Positions 23,442 through 32,515 of a stretch of 64,000 bases of DNA are shown here, in pieces (the first letter of the stretch is position 1; every line of letters starts with the position of its first letter). The notes under the pieces are model-generated. The model was not told where the DNA came from and ran no database searches. It saw nothing but the letters and a program-made list of their open reading frames with translations. The position numbers and the translations under genes were made by a program. Source of the DNA: Roseibium litorale. Lineage in GTDB: Bacteria > Pseudomonadota > Alphaproteobacteria > Rhizobiales > Stappiaceae. The stretch covers positions 62,001 through 126,000 of the forward strand of contig NZ_JACYXI010000008.1 of assembly GCF_014842915.1 (NCBI RefSeq), in the 5' to 3' direction.

Positions 23442-24713
23442 TTATTCGACCGGGCACGCTCCTTCGGAGGGCGCATCCGGTGCCCAGCAGGGGGCTCCGG
23501 TCTTTTCCATGATGCCAGCCAGCACCTTCTTCTGATCATCCAGCACGGTGCGGATGTCCTGTCCAGCAAGGACGATGCGTTCGAAAGTGTCGACATAGAC
23601 GCGGTTGAAATCGCCGCCCATATCGCCAAGGCCAGCGGGCAGCAGGCCCGGATTGGCATCGGCAGAACCGCTCATCTTGGCGACTGCATCTCCGGCGGCC
23701 TTGACGGAGGGCGGCAGGTCATCCGGCAGGGCAACGTCCACGACAGGGAAGAAGTTGGTGGCCTTCAGCGTGGCGATCTGGGTTTCCGGCTTCATGAGAT
23801 ACTGAACCAGAGCCTTGGAGGCTTCCATGTCCGGAGCCGTCTTGGGGATGGCGAGACCGGCGAGCACGGGCATGAAGCCGCGGCCAGTCGGACCGGCAGG
23901 GGCCGGAAAAGCGACGAAATCATCCGGACGGTCGTTGAAGGCCTGAGCGAGGCGCGAGGTATGGTCAAAGACGATCCAGGCATCGCCCGACAGCAGCTGC
24001 TCCTGAAGGAAAGAGAAGTTGGTGGAGGCCGGATTGGTGTGGGACCACAATTCGCGGAACTTTTCCCAGGCTGTCACGGCGGCATCCGAGGCGAAGGTCC
24101 GCACCACCCCGTTGGTGTAGGACGGATAGAGATAGCCTTGGAAGAACCGGTGCTTCAGGCCCTTGGGTCCGGCAGGAAAGCCGAACTTCTTCTCGCCGGT
24201 TGCTTCCTCGACATTGGCGGTCCAGGCAATCAGCTGGTCATAGGTCAGCGCGTTGATGTCAGCGCCTTCCGGCAGATAGGGCAGCGCCTGCTTGCTGGCG
24301 GCCATGATGTAACTCGCCTGCATCCACGGCAGGTATTGCATCTTGTCCGTGCCAAGCTTGGCAAGCGTGTTGAAGGTGGTGCTCTGCGCGGATACGCCGA
24401 GGTCGTCCAGATCCATCAGATCGTCCGCACTCATGGCCGCAAAGTTGCCATGGAGCGCTCCAAGCACGTCAATCGTGCCTTTCCCTGCCTGCAGCTCTGC
24501 CTTCAGGCGGGTCAGCCAGGGGCCGTCTTCGTTTGGCTGGTAGTCGACAGGCGTGTCAAAGCCGGACAGCACGCCCTCGCGCATGGCCTGGGCTTCCTGC
24601 ACGGGCCGGGCCTGGGTGGACCAGAACAAGAGATCCTTGGCCTCGGCGGCGGTTGCACAGGCGATCAGGACCAGGCCGGACGCGGCCATGGACAGTTTTT
24701 TCGCTAAAGACAT
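23442..24713 (-). CDS. Sugar ABC transporter solute-binding protein
   Basis: A 423-residue family 1 extracellular binding protein. The ATG at 24713 gives the signal peptide MSLAKKLSMAASGLVLIACATAAEA. The fold pattern includes KDLLFWSTQARPVQEAQAMREGVLSGF, GKGTIDVLGALHGNFAAM and PNPG-like hinge residues; the C-terminus has two cysteines (APCWAPD and EGACPVE) that may pair. First gene of the LacI-regulated operon; a strong palindromic operator lies about 160 bp upstream. Confidence 0.9.
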   Translation of the reverse strand: MSLAKKLSMAASGLVLIACATAAEAKDLLFWSTQARPVQEAQAMREGVLSGFDTPVDYQPNEDGPWLTRLKAELQAGKGTIDVLGALHGNFAAMSADDLMDLDDLGVSAQSTTFNTLAKLGTDKMQYLPWMQASYIMAASKQALPYLPEGADINALTYDQLIAWTANVEEATGEKKFGFPAGPKGLKHRFFQGYLYPSYTNGVVRTFASDAAVTAWEKFRELWSHTNPASTNFSFLQEQLLSGDAWIVFDHTSRLAQAFNDRPDDFVAFPAPAGPTGRGFMPVLAGLAIPKTAPDMEASKALVQYLMKPETQIATLKATNFFPVVDVALPDDLPPSVKAAGDAVAKMSGSADANPGLLPAGLGDMGGDFNRVYVDTFERIVLAGQDIRTVLDDQKKVLAGIMEKTGAPCWAPDAPSEGACPVE

Positions 24714-24873
24714 CAAACCCTCCCGGTGTGTTGTTGACGGGCGGCCTCCCCAGCCGGGTTCCGTCACTCAAGGCCGCGCCCGCAGATTGCCAGGGCCGGG
24801 CCTCTCCCGCTGGATGCGCCCTCCCCTTGCGGTCTGGCCGCTGGCCTGGAGTGCATCTGCGTGATGGCCAAAG

Positions 24874-24895
24874 ATTGATATATCGTTATATCAAT
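24874..24895. promoter_or_regulatory. LacI-type operator between the sugar ABC operon and its regulator
   Basis: Perfect 9-bp inverted arms ATTGATATA and TATATCAAT are separated by TCGT. A second, imperfect relative (AATATCGTTTTATCAA, 24988-25003) lies closer to the regulator start. The placement between divergent genes fits repression of the binding-protein operon and autoregulation by the LacI protein at 25016. Confidence 0.7.
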
Positions 24896-25015
24896 TGTCA
24901 ATCCGTCGGCGGCAAGATTTTTGGGACCTCTTTGGAACAGAGGCTGAAACATATTGATTATCCTCGCTTAACCGGCCTATTTTCTGGAATATCGTTTTAT
25001 CAAGCAGGCTGGAAA

Positions 25016-26023
25016 ATGAGCGCCGGGAAGCCCACTCTCGCCAGTGTCGCAAAGGAAGCGGGCGTCTCCGTGCCGACCGTCAGCCAGGTCATGCGTGGCA
25101 CAGGCAGGATCTCCGAGGAGACCCGGCAGAAGGTTCTGGAGGCTGCTGCAAATCAGCGCTATGTGCCCGATTCAAGGGCCGCTTCCATGCGGTCAGGCGA
25201 GAACCGCGAAATCGGCCTGGTCATCAACCAGATCTCCAACCCTTTCAATGCGGAAGTGATCAGCGGTGCGGTCAGCCTGCTGGAGTCTGAAGGTTATATG
25301 GTCTCTATCCTCGACCCGCGGGATGATCAGGTCCGGCAGGGGCGGCAGCTGGAGGCCTTCATCCGCCACGGGCGCGGGGGGCTGCTCTGGGTGCCAGCCG
25401 TGGACACCCCCCCGGAAACCTTCGATCTTCTGCGCACCCACGGCATTCCGACGGTGACCTTTCTGCGCCGCGTGAGCCGCAATTGCGACCATGTGGGGAT
25501 CCGCAACGCGGAAGCCACGGCCACAGCCACCAGCTATCTGGCGGATCTCGGCCACCGGCGCATTGCCTATCTGGGCGGTTCCCTGATGACCTATGTGCGC
25601 AAGGAGCGGATCGAGGGCTATGAGGCGGTGCTGGCCCAGCGGGGTCTTGGGCCGGGGATTATCTGGCCAAGCGGTGACGACAAACGTGCCGGCATGGACG
25701 CCATGGATGCGCTTCTGGTGGGCCATCCGGACGTGACCGCCGTGGTGTGCAACGGTGACATGGTGGCGCTCGGCGCCTGCTACAGTCTTATCCGCAGCGG
25801 CATTCAGCCCGGACAGGGCGTTTCCGTGATTGGTTTCGATGACATCGAGGATGCGTCCGTCGCTGTTCCCGCCCTGACAACCATGGCGGTGCGCCCCAAC
25901 AAGCTGGGCCAGAAGCTGGCGCAGATCCTGCTCGACCGCATCCGCACGCCGGACATGCCGGTCATGGTCTCCGACGTCTCCGCTGAGCTCATCGTGCGCG
26001 AGACCACCGGTGCTCCGCCTTAG
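25016..26023 (+). CDS. LacI-family transcriptional regulator of the sugar ABC operon
   Basis: A 335-residue regulator from the ATG at 25016. The HTH is TLASVAKEAGVSVPTVSQVM (about 7-26), followed by the hinge helix region YVPDSRAASMRSGENREIGL. The effector domain has the usual LacI landmarks DLGHRRIAYLGG, VCNGDMVALGACYSLI and VIGFDDIEDA. The longer in-frame extension upstream is antisense to the binding-protein gene and was discarded. It is divergent from the operon it most likely represses. Confidence 0.92.
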   Translation: MSAGKPTLASVAKEAGVSVPTVSQVMRGTGRISEETRQKVLEAAANQRYVPDSRAASMRSGENREIGLVINQISNPFNAEVISGAVSLLESEGYMVSILDPRDDQVRQGRQLEAFIRHGRGGLLWVPAVDTPPETFDLLRTHGIPTVTFLRRVSRNCDHVGIRNAEATATATSYLADLGHRRIAYLGGSLMTYVRKERIEGYEAVLAQRGLGPGIIWPSGDDKRAGMDAMDALLVGHPDVTAVVCNGDMVALGACYSLIRSGIQPGQGVSVIGFDDIEDASVAVPALTTMAVRPNKLGQKLAQILLDRIRTPDMPVMVSDVSAELIVRETTGAPP

Positions 26024-26195
26024 GGGTGAGCATGACAAACGGGGTCCCGCCCCAGACATTCGCCGGTTGGTTTTGCTGGATTACTCCTTCCCTCTGGCTG
26101 TTTCAGGTGCCGGGGGTGAGGAAGCATTCACGCTTGCGCCGTATTGATAGCCGGAAAACCGCAGGCGGGAGCCATCAGGACATGACAGTGCGAAG

Positions 26196-27350
26196 ATGAA
26201 CGGGGCAGCCTTTTTTCTGGTGGTGAACTTTGCCGTCGCCATGTCTTTCAGCGCTGTTTTCCTGGTGGTTGCGCGCCGCAGCCAATCGCCTGCAGCTGCA
26301 AGGTGGCTGGGCGCAGGCTATTCTGTCGCTTCCCTCTCGGCCATCTGCGAACTCCTGGTGGCCTATGCCGGTCCTGCGCATATTTGGGCCTTGGGCGCCT
26401 TCGCGACGGTGCTTTGCGGCATGGTCATGCTGACGGTTGGCATCGGTGAAATGTACCGCCGGCGGGTTGATGCGCGGATCATTGCTCTTTTTGTCTCTGC
26501 GAGCTTGTTTCTGGCCTATGTCATCTATGATCTGCCGCGCAGCACCCTGCTTCAGGCGTTGCTCTACCAGGCGCCGTTCGCGCTGGTCCTGCTCGCGGGC
26601 GCGCTGATCGTGTTTCTGGCGCGGGACAGAACGATCATCGACCGGTTTCTCAGCATTTTGCTGCTGACGTCGGGCCTTCAGTTCTTCGCGAAGGCGGGGC
26701 TTGCCGTCCTGTTCGGTGCCGGAACCACCGCCAAGGATTACGTCCACACAAATTATGCCCTGATCTCGCAAAGCCTGAGCGCAGTTCTGATGGTTGCGAT
26801 CGGCTTGACGCTTCTGGCAAAGCTGGTGCTGGAGATCATGGCCGCACAACGCATGGAGTCGGAGATCGACATCCTGTCCGGGCTGTTGAACAGACGCGGA
26901 TTTGACCGCCGGGTCGAGGGCCTTTTTGCTGTCAGCCGCGACGGGCAGCACGCGATCATTCTGTGTGACCTCGACCATTTCAAGCAAATCAACGACACCC
27001 ACGGCCACCACGCCGGTGACGCTGTTATCGAGGCCTTCGGCGCGCGCGTGCGGCTTTGTGTGCCCGATGGCGCCTTTGCGGGCCGTCTTGGCGGCGAAGA
27101 ATTCGCCCTGTTTCTCCCCCGGACCAGCGTCGATGTCGCGGTGCAGATCGCGCAAAGGCTCAGGCTCGAAACCATGTCCCTGCGCGACCTGCCGCCTTCG
27201 ATTGCGGTCACAGCCAGCTTTGGCGTGGCTTCAGTGTCATCGGAAGCCGGTCTTGCAGAGGCCTATCGTCAGGCCGACCAGGCGCTCTACAGGGCCAAGA
27301 ATTCCGGCCGCAACAGGGTCATGATCGCGGCGTCAGGATACGGAACCTGA
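26196..27350 (+). CDS. Membrane-anchored diguanylate cyclase (GGDEF)
   Basis: A 384-residue protein with six to seven hydrophobic segments in residues 1-215 and a GGDEF domain at about 220-380. The catalytic motif is GGEEF (299-303), preceded by the conserved CDLDHFKQINDTHGHHAGD and followed by ADQALYRAKNSGRNR. It should make cyclic di-GMP from two GTP. The usual RxxD inhibitory site five residues before GGEEF is replaced by PDGA, so feedback inhibition is probably absent. It stands alone between two sugar loci. Confidence 0.92.
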   Translation: MNGAAFFLVVNFAVAMSFSAVFLVVARRSQSPAAARWLGAGYSVASLSAICELLVAYAGPAHIWALGAFATVLCGMVMLTVGIGEMYRRRVDARIIALFVSASLFLAYVIYDLPRSTLLQALLYQAPFALVLLAGALIVFLARDRTIIDRFLSILLLTSGLQFFAKAGLAVLFGAGTTAKDYVHTNYALISQSLSAVLMVAIGLTLLAKLVLEIMAAQRMESEIDILSGLLNRRGFDRRVEGLFAVSRDGQHAIILCDLDHFKQINDTHGHHAGDAVIEAFGARVRLCVPDGAFAGRLGGEEFALFLPRTSVDVAVQIAQRLRLETMSLRDLPPSIAVTASFGVASVSSEAGLAEAYRQADQALYRAKNSGRNRVMIAASGYGT

Positions 27351-27370
27351 GTTTCAGCGGTGCCGCCCCC

Positions 27371-28297
27371 TCACCTCTTGATGCCGTTGACGTTCAGATA
27401 GACGGAATAGAGAGACGTTGTTCCGGTGATGAACAGACGGTTCAGCTTCCGGCCGCCGAAACAGACGTTGGCGACGAATTCCGGGATATGGATTTTGCCG
27501 ATCAGCCTGCCTTGCGGGTCGAGGCAGTGAACGCCATCTGCCGCTGAGGTCCAGATCCGGCCGTCCCGGTCCAGACGGAAACCGTCGAAGAAACCGTTGG
27601 TGCAGGTGGCAAACACCGCGCCGCCGGTCAGGGACTTGCCATCCGCGCCCACCTGAAACTTACGGATATGGGCTGGGCCATCCTTCTGGTGGGTGCCACC
27701 GGTGTCCGCAATGAAAAGTTCGGTCTCGTCTGCGGAAAAGGCCAAGCCATTCGGTTTGACGAAATCGGTGGTGACCGTCTCGACCGTTCCGGTGTCCGGA
27801 TCGATCCGGTAGACATGACAGGCACCGATTTCGCTCTCTGCGCGATCACCTTCGTAGTCCATCATGATCCCGTAGGAGGGATCGGTGAACCAGATCGAGC
27901 CGTCCGACTTCACCACAACATCGTTCGGGGAATTGAGGCGTTTTCCGTCAAAATGGGACGCCAGCACCGTGATGGAACCGTCATGCTCGGTCCGGGTCAC
28001 CCGCCGGGTCAGATGTTCGCAGGTCACGAGGCGGCCCTGGGTGTCCACCGTGTTGCCGTTGGAATTGCTGGACGGCGCGCGGAAAACGGAGACCGATCCA
28101 TCCGTCTCGTCCCAGCGCAGCATGCGGTTGTTGGGAATATCGGACCAGACGAGATACCGCCCGGCGGCAAACCAGGCAGGCCCCTCCGACCAGCGCGCGC
28201 CGGTCCACAACCGTTCCACCCGCGCGTGGCCGATGAAACAGGCCTTAAATTCCGGCTCGATCACTTCAAAGCCGGTGCCTTCCAATTCGCCAAACAT
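27371..28297 (-). CDS. SMP-30/gluconolactonase family protein
   Basis: A 308-residue six-bladed propeller lactonase. Characteristic stretches are GARWSEGPAWFAAGRYLVWSDIPNNRMLRW, with the metal-binding glutamate in SEGP; SPNDVVVKSDGSIWFTDPSYGI, with the conserved asparagine and aspartate; and KPNGLAFSADETELFIADT, with the third metal ligand region. Members hydrolyse sugar-acid lactones. It sits among sugar and sugar-acid transport genes and could open a lactone made from an imported sugar. No signal peptide is seen. Confidence 0.9.
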   Translation of the reverse strand: MFGELEGTGFEVIEPEFKACFIGHARVERLWTGARWSEGPAWFAAGRYLVWSDIPNNRMLRWDETDGSVSVFRAPSSNSNGNTVDTQGRLVTCEHLTRRVTRTEHDGSITVLASHFDGKRLNSPNDVVVKSDGSIWFTDPSYGIMMDYEGDRAESEIGACHVYRIDPDTGTVETVTTDFVKPNGLAFSADETELFIADTGGTHQKDGPAHIRKFQVGADGKSLTGGAVFATCTNGFFDGFRLDRDGRIWTSAADGVHCLDPQGRLIGKIHIPEFVANVCFGGRKLNRLFITGTTSLYSVYLNVNGIKR

Positions 28298-28447
28298 GCC
28301 TTGATCCTGTTGTGTGATAGCGCGCTACGCCGCCCGCGCTGTGAAGAGCGCTGAGGTTTTGACGGGTCTACCGTTCATCGTCCGGGATCTTCAAGTCCGG
28401 CTTTGCCTGACTGGCTGCTGGGGTTCGGCGCGGTTGGCAATACGCGA

Positions 28448-28628
28448 CCGGCTCGGCAGGCTCCCGTCTCCCCCCTTGCGGGAGATGTCAGCGCCAGCTG
28501 ACAGAGGGGGTGATGTTTCCGCATACCCGGCAAAGCTCCTCTGATCTGAAAAGCTGATACCCCCCTCTGCCCCCGTTCGGGGGCATCTCCCCCTCAAGGG
28601 GGGAGACAGGTGTATGCCGAACCGCCAG
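28448..28628. repeat. Palindromic intergenic repeat, copy 1
   Basis: About 180 bp of GC-rich palindromic sequence. The left arm is CCCGTCTCCCCCCTTGCGGG then AGATGTCAGC and GCTGACAGAGGGGG. A less symmetric centre of roughly 50 bp contains GTTTCCGCATAC and GAAAAGCTGATA. The right arm is CCCCCCTCTG ... GGGGGCATCTCCCCC then AAGGGGGGAGAC and ends GCCGAACCGCC. The same design recurs at 38754 and 42641. It lies between the SMP-30 gene start and the 3' end of a binding-protein gene. The remainder of the 497-bp gap shows no gene. It resembles intergenic mosaic-type repeats known from Rhizobiales. Confidence 0.8.
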
Positions 28629-28794
28629 TATGACAAAAACCCGCCTTACGCCATGCAGCCAGGCAATAAAGTCAGACTTAAAGGTCTGGAAATGATCAAC
28701 TTTAGACCTGTTCCTTCTATCTGCCGTATACACCCGGCCGGTTTCAACGAGCTGGAGCACCGCTCGTCCGTTTGAACGCGCGATGCTCTTTTGG

Positions 28795-29844
28795 TTATTT
28801 CTTCCAGATGGCCGAGTAGGCCTGGCGGTACGGGGAGTCCGGATCGAAGGCCGTGCTGTCGCCCATTTTCTCCAGGCCTTCCTTGGTCACCAGCGCCGGA
28901 GAGGTGATGTAGCCGGAGCAGGCTTCACCCTGGATCGCCCGGTTCAGCTCGTCCACCAGCTGCCAGCCCTGCAGGTTGAGCGGCTCTGCCACGGTGATGG
29001 TCTGATAGGCACCGTTGCGGATGCGCCAGAAGGCGGCTTCCGAACCATCCCCGGCAGATCCGGCCTGCGGGCCGTCTTCGCTGGAAATCCCGGCGGCTGC
29101 CAGCGCAGGCCCCATGAAGTCGAAATAGAGGTCGTTGATGGCCAGCGCGTGGGTCCAGCTGTCACCGTATTTCTGCAGGAGGCTGGTGGTCAGCGGTCCC
29201 ATGCGGCTGGAGGTATCGGCAATCGGCGTGTCGACATATTCCAGAACCTTGCCGCCGGCTGCCTCAATGGTTTCCTTGATGCGGTTGGCCTTGTCGATGG
29301 CGATCTGATAGGTGGAATCGGTGAAGATGACCGCGCCAATGTCCTTGCCGCCGTCTTCGATCGCCCAGTTTGCGGCAACTTCAGAAACGGTCATGGCATC
29401 GGTCGAGACATTGGCGAAAATGCCCCCGGGCGCGTCGCAGCCGATTTTCGGACCGGAATGCCAGGCCACCATCGGGATTTTCGCGGCGGCGACCCCTTCC
29501 AGCGCGGCCTGCTGCTCGACGGCATCAAACCCGTTGATGACAATGCCGTCCGGTTGAAGGGCCAGCGCCTGGCCGAGAGCTGCCGTGCGGCCCTGAATGG
29601 AGCAGGCACCGTCCAGAACGCGGATGTTCCAGCCGATCTGGTTGGCGGCTTCCTCCACGCCCTTGGACACGCCCAGAATACCGCCGTTCTTCAGATCCGC
29701 GGCGACCACAACGATGGTCTTGTCCGGCGCACCTGCCGGACCGGTGGTCGGGCCGTCCCACGGGGTTTCCGCGAAGGCCGGTGCTGCGGCGCCTGCCAGC
29801 ATGGTTGTGGCCAGTATGAGTTTCAGCAACTTCCCTTTTTGCAT
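28795..29844 (-). CDS. Ribose-type ABC transporter solute-binding protein (RbsB/periplasmic-binding 4)
   Basis: A 349-residue exported protein. The ATG at 29844 gives the signal MQKGKLLKLILATTMLAGAAAPAFA. The core resembles sugar-binding proteins of the RbsB class: KTIVVVAADLKNGGILGVSKGVEEAANQIGW, QPDGIVINGFDAVEQQAALE, and KDIGAVIFTDSTYQIAIDKANRIKETIEAAGG. It is the last gene of the operon (ATPase, permease, binding protein). The ligand is unknown, probably a monosaccharide or polyol. Confidence 0.88.
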   Translation of the reverse strand: MQKGKLLKLILATTMLAGAAAPAFAETPWDGPTTGPAGAPDKTIVVVAADLKNGGILGVSKGVEEAANQIGWNIRVLDGACSIQGRTAALGQALALQPDGIVINGFDAVEQQAALEGVAAAKIPMVAWHSGPKIGCDAPGGIFANVSTDAMTVSEVAANWAIEDGGKDIGAVIFTDSTYQIAIDKANRIKETIEAAGGKVLEYVDTPIADTSSRMGPLTTSLLQKYGDSWTHALAINDLYFDFMGPALAAAGISSEDGPQAGSAGDGSEAAFWRIRNGAYQTITVAEPLNLQGWQLVDELNRAIQGEACSGYITSPALVTKEGLEKMGDSTAFDPDSPYRQAYSAIWKK

Positions 29845-29868
29845 TTCATCCTCCCGTTTCAAGCACTG

Positions 29869-30891
29869 TTACTTTTTCACCGCACCCTTGCGGCGTTGCG
29901 CGTAACCCGCAATTCCGATGGCGATCAGCAGCGTGACCCCGTTGAACAGCGGCTCGACCCAGAAGGAGCCGCCGAATTGCTGGATGCCCGAGATGCCGAC
30001 CGCCAGAATAGTGACCCCGACAATCGTGCCCCAGACATTGACCCGCCCCGGCTTGATCGTCGTGGACCCCAGAAAGGCACCGACGAGGGCGGGCAGCAGG
30101 AACTCCAGACCGACGCTGGCCTGGCCGATGCGCAGCTTGGAAGCGAGCAGAACACCGGCGAGTGCCGTCATGGTGCCAGAGGCCATGAAGGCGCCGATCA
30201 CGAACTTGCGGGTGGGAATGCCGTTGAGCTGGGCGGCGCGCTGGTTGGCGCCGATGGCATAGAGGTAGCGGCCCACGGGCGTATATTCGAGGGTCAGCCA
30301 CATCAGCACGGTGATGGCGATCAGGTAATAGCCGGTGATCGGCAGGCCGAAGACAAAGGTGGTGCTGAGGGCAAAGAACCCGTCCGGCAGCAGGCCGACC
30401 ATCTGCCGCCCGCCTGTGTGCCACAGGGCAATGGCATAAAGCACGGTGCCGGTGCCAAGCGTGGCGATGAAGCTGTCGATCTTTGCGACTTCCACAAGAA
30501 GCCCGTTGAGGAAGCCGGTCAGCGCCCCCAGAAGCAGCACGATCATCACCGCCAGCGGCCAGGGCACACCCAGAAGGGTCTGCAGGCTGATCGCCAGAAT
30601 GTGCCAGAGCACGATGCCATAGCCGACCGTCAGGTCGATGCGTCCGGCGGCCATGGGGATCATGGCGCCAAGGGACAGCAGCGCGATGATGGCCTTGTCG
30701 GAAATGAGCGCGCGCAGGTTCAGCAGGGTCGGAAAGGTTCTCGGCAGCAGGATCGAGAACAGGACGATCAGGACCACGGTCAGGATGACCAGGCCATAGA
30801 CCGGCAGCAGGCGCATCAGCTTTGCCTGGCCGCTGAGCCCCTTCATCTCCGCCCGTGTCGGCTCAAGCGCATTGGATTCAAGTGATTGCAT
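29869..30891 (-). CDS. Ribose-type ABC transporter permease (RbsC/BPD_transp_2)
   Basis: A 340-residue membrane protein with about nine to ten hydrophobic segments. RbsC-type signatures include GRIDLTVGYGIVLWHIL, GFLNGLLVEVAKIDSFIATLGTGTVLYAI and YLYAIGANQRAAQLNGIP followed by LVGAFLGSTTIKPGRVNVWGTIVG. The start is the ATG at 30891, 11 nt after the ATPase stop. It forms a homodimeric channel energised by the fused double ATPase. Confidence 0.92.
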   Translation of the reverse strand: MQSLESNALEPTRAEMKGLSGQAKLMRLLPVYGLVILTVVLIVLFSILLPRTFPTLLNLRALISDKAIIALLSLGAMIPMAAGRIDLTVGYGIVLWHILAISLQTLLGVPWPLAVMIVLLLGALTGFLNGLLVEVAKIDSFIATLGTGTVLYAIALWHTGGRQMVGLLPDGFFALSTTFVFGLPITGYYLIAITVLMWLTLEYTPVGRYLYAIGANQRAAQLNGIPTRKFVIGAFMASGTMTALAGVLLASKLRIGQASVGLEFLLPALVGAFLGSTTIKPGRVNVWGTIVGVTILAVGISGIQQFGGSFWVEPLFNGVTLLIAIGIAGYAQRRKGAVKK

Positions 30892-30902
30892 TGTTGGTAC
30901 CC

Positions 30903-32411
30903 TTAAGCGGCTGCGGCATTGCTGGCCGAGGCGGCCTGAATGAGATTTTCGGTCGAGAGCTTCGCACCGGAGAGTTCACTGACGATGGCGCCCTGGCTGA
31001 AGACGATGGCGCGCTGGCAGATGGTCGCGACTTCCTCGAAGTCTGTGGAGACCAGCAGGATGCCGACCCCTTCCTGAAGCGCCTTGTTCAAGAGAGCGTA
31101 GATCTCTGCCTTCGCGCCCACGTCCACCCCTGCGGTCGGGTCCTCGCAGATCAGCAGCTTGCGCTTGGTCGCCAGCCAGCGGGCCATGACCACCTTCTGC
31201 TGGTTGCCGCCGGACAGCGCCTCGATGGCAAGGGTCTGATCATTGGGCGACAGGGCCACTTCCCGGCCGATCTTTTCCGCCTGTTTTGCTTCGGCGGCGG
31301 GCGACAGGAAGGAAAACAGGCGCCGCCCGACTGCCGCCGGGTTCAGGAAGGTGTTCTCCCGGAGGGTCAGCGGCATGGCGACGGATTCTTCCGTCCGGTC
31401 GCGGGCAACCAAGCCGATGCCGCTGTCAAGCGCCGTCTTGGGCGAGCGCAGGTCCGGCGTGCCGTTGCCCGCCAGCTCAACCTCCCCGCTGTGCGGCTCC
31501 ATGCCGTAAAGCGCGCGGGCGATGGTCTCGTGACCGGCGCCCCTCAGGCCGACAAGGCCGACGATTTCGTTCTGGCGGAGGGTGAAATCCACTGGCCCGG
31601 CGCTGCGGGTTGCCAGCTTCCTGACGTTCAGCACCGGAGCGCCCGGCGCCTCTTCCGCCTTGCGCACCTGACGGGTCTTGCGGCCCACGATCATATGGAC
31701 CAGTTCCTCCGCGCTGGTGTGCTGGATCGCCCGGACGCCAACCAGTTCCCCATCCCTGAGAACGGCCACACGGTCCGCGATCTGGAAGATTTCGTCCAGA
31801 CGGTGGGAGACATAGATCATGCCAACCCCGGCCTGCCGCAAAGGCCGCAGGGCCTCGAACAGGCGGGCAACCTCGTCGGCAGGCAGCGAAGCCGTCGGTT
31901 CGTCCAGAACCAGGAAATCGCTTTTCACCGCAAGCGCGCGGGCAATGGCAACGAGGGATTTTTCCGTGCGCGAGAGATCCTGCACCCGGGTCGAGGGGCA
32001 GAAGTCGCAGCCGACCTTTTTGAGGGCATCGGCGGCGAAATCCTCGGCCTTGCGCCAGTCGATCAGGCCGAACCGCCGGGAGAACCCCAGCGCGAGCGCC
32101 ATGTTCTCGGCCACGGTCATCCACTCGATCATGCCCAGATCCTGGTGGATGAAGGCCACGGACTGGGGCTCGCCGAAGCCGCCGGGGCGGTGCTCATAGG
32201 GCTCGCCGTCGATCAGGACACGGCCCGCGTCGGGCTTGTGAATGCCGCCGAGGATCTTGATGAGGGTGGACTTGCCCGCACCGTTCTCCCCCAGAAGCGC
32301 AACGATTTCGCCGCGGTCCACGGCCAGCGAGACATCGCGGACGGCATAGGTGCCGCCAAAATGCTTCTGGATGCCGTCAAAAAACAGACGGTTCGTCAAA
32401 GTGCCAGTCAC
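30903..32411 (-). CDS. Ribose-type ABC transporter ATP-binding protein (RbsA/MglA type)
   Basis: A 502-residue protein with two ABC domains. The first has Walker A LLGENGAGKST and the motif DEPTASLPADEVARL. The second has the degenerate Walker A GLRGAGHETIARALYG and signature LSGGNQQKVVMARWL, the normal asymmetry of this class. The start is a GTG at 32411. First gene of the operon; two palindromes of the GTTAYCGRTAAC type lie in the 104-bp gap before the divergent LacI gene. Confidence 0.93.
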   Translation of the reverse strand: MTGTLTNRLFFDGIQKHFGGTYAVRDVSLAVDRGEIVALLGENGAGKSTLIKILGGIHKPDAGRVLIDGEPYEHRPGGFGEPQSVAFIHQDLGMIEWMTVAENMALALGFSRRFGLIDWRKAEDFAADALKKVGCDFCPSTRVQDLSRTEKSLVAIARALAVKSDFLVLDEPTASLPADEVARLFEALRPLRQAGVGMIYVSHRLDEIFQIADRVAVLRDGELVGVRAIQHTSAEELVHMIVGRKTRQVRKAEEAPGAPVLNVRKLATRSAGPVDFTLRQNEIVGLVGLRGAGHETIARALYGMEPHSGEVELAGNGTPDLRSPKTALDSGIGLVARDRTEESVAMPLTLRENTFLNPAAVGRRLFSFLSPAAEAKQAEKIGREVALSPNDQTLAIEALSGGNQQKVVMARWLATKRKLLICEDPTAGVDVGAKAEIYALLNKALQEGVGILLVSTDFEEVATICQRAIVFSQGAIVSELSGAKLSTENLIQAASASNAAAA

Positions 32412-32473
32412 AGTCTTCCTCCCATGGCCACCGGCTCCGCTCCCTCGCGTCTCCTCCTCGAGACATGGGTTGA

Positions 32474-32485
32474 GTTACCGGTAAC
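32474..32485. promoter_or_regulatory. LacI-type operator (GTTACCGGTAAC)
   Basis: A perfect 12-bp palindrome 63-74 bp upstream of the ATPase start and 31-42 bp upstream of the regulator start. It differs from the GTTATCGATAAC sites elsewhere by a symmetric two-base change in the centre. Confidence 0.6.
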
Positions 32486-32515
32486 GTGCCATTATCATCC
32501 GGCCGGGAAACTTGA

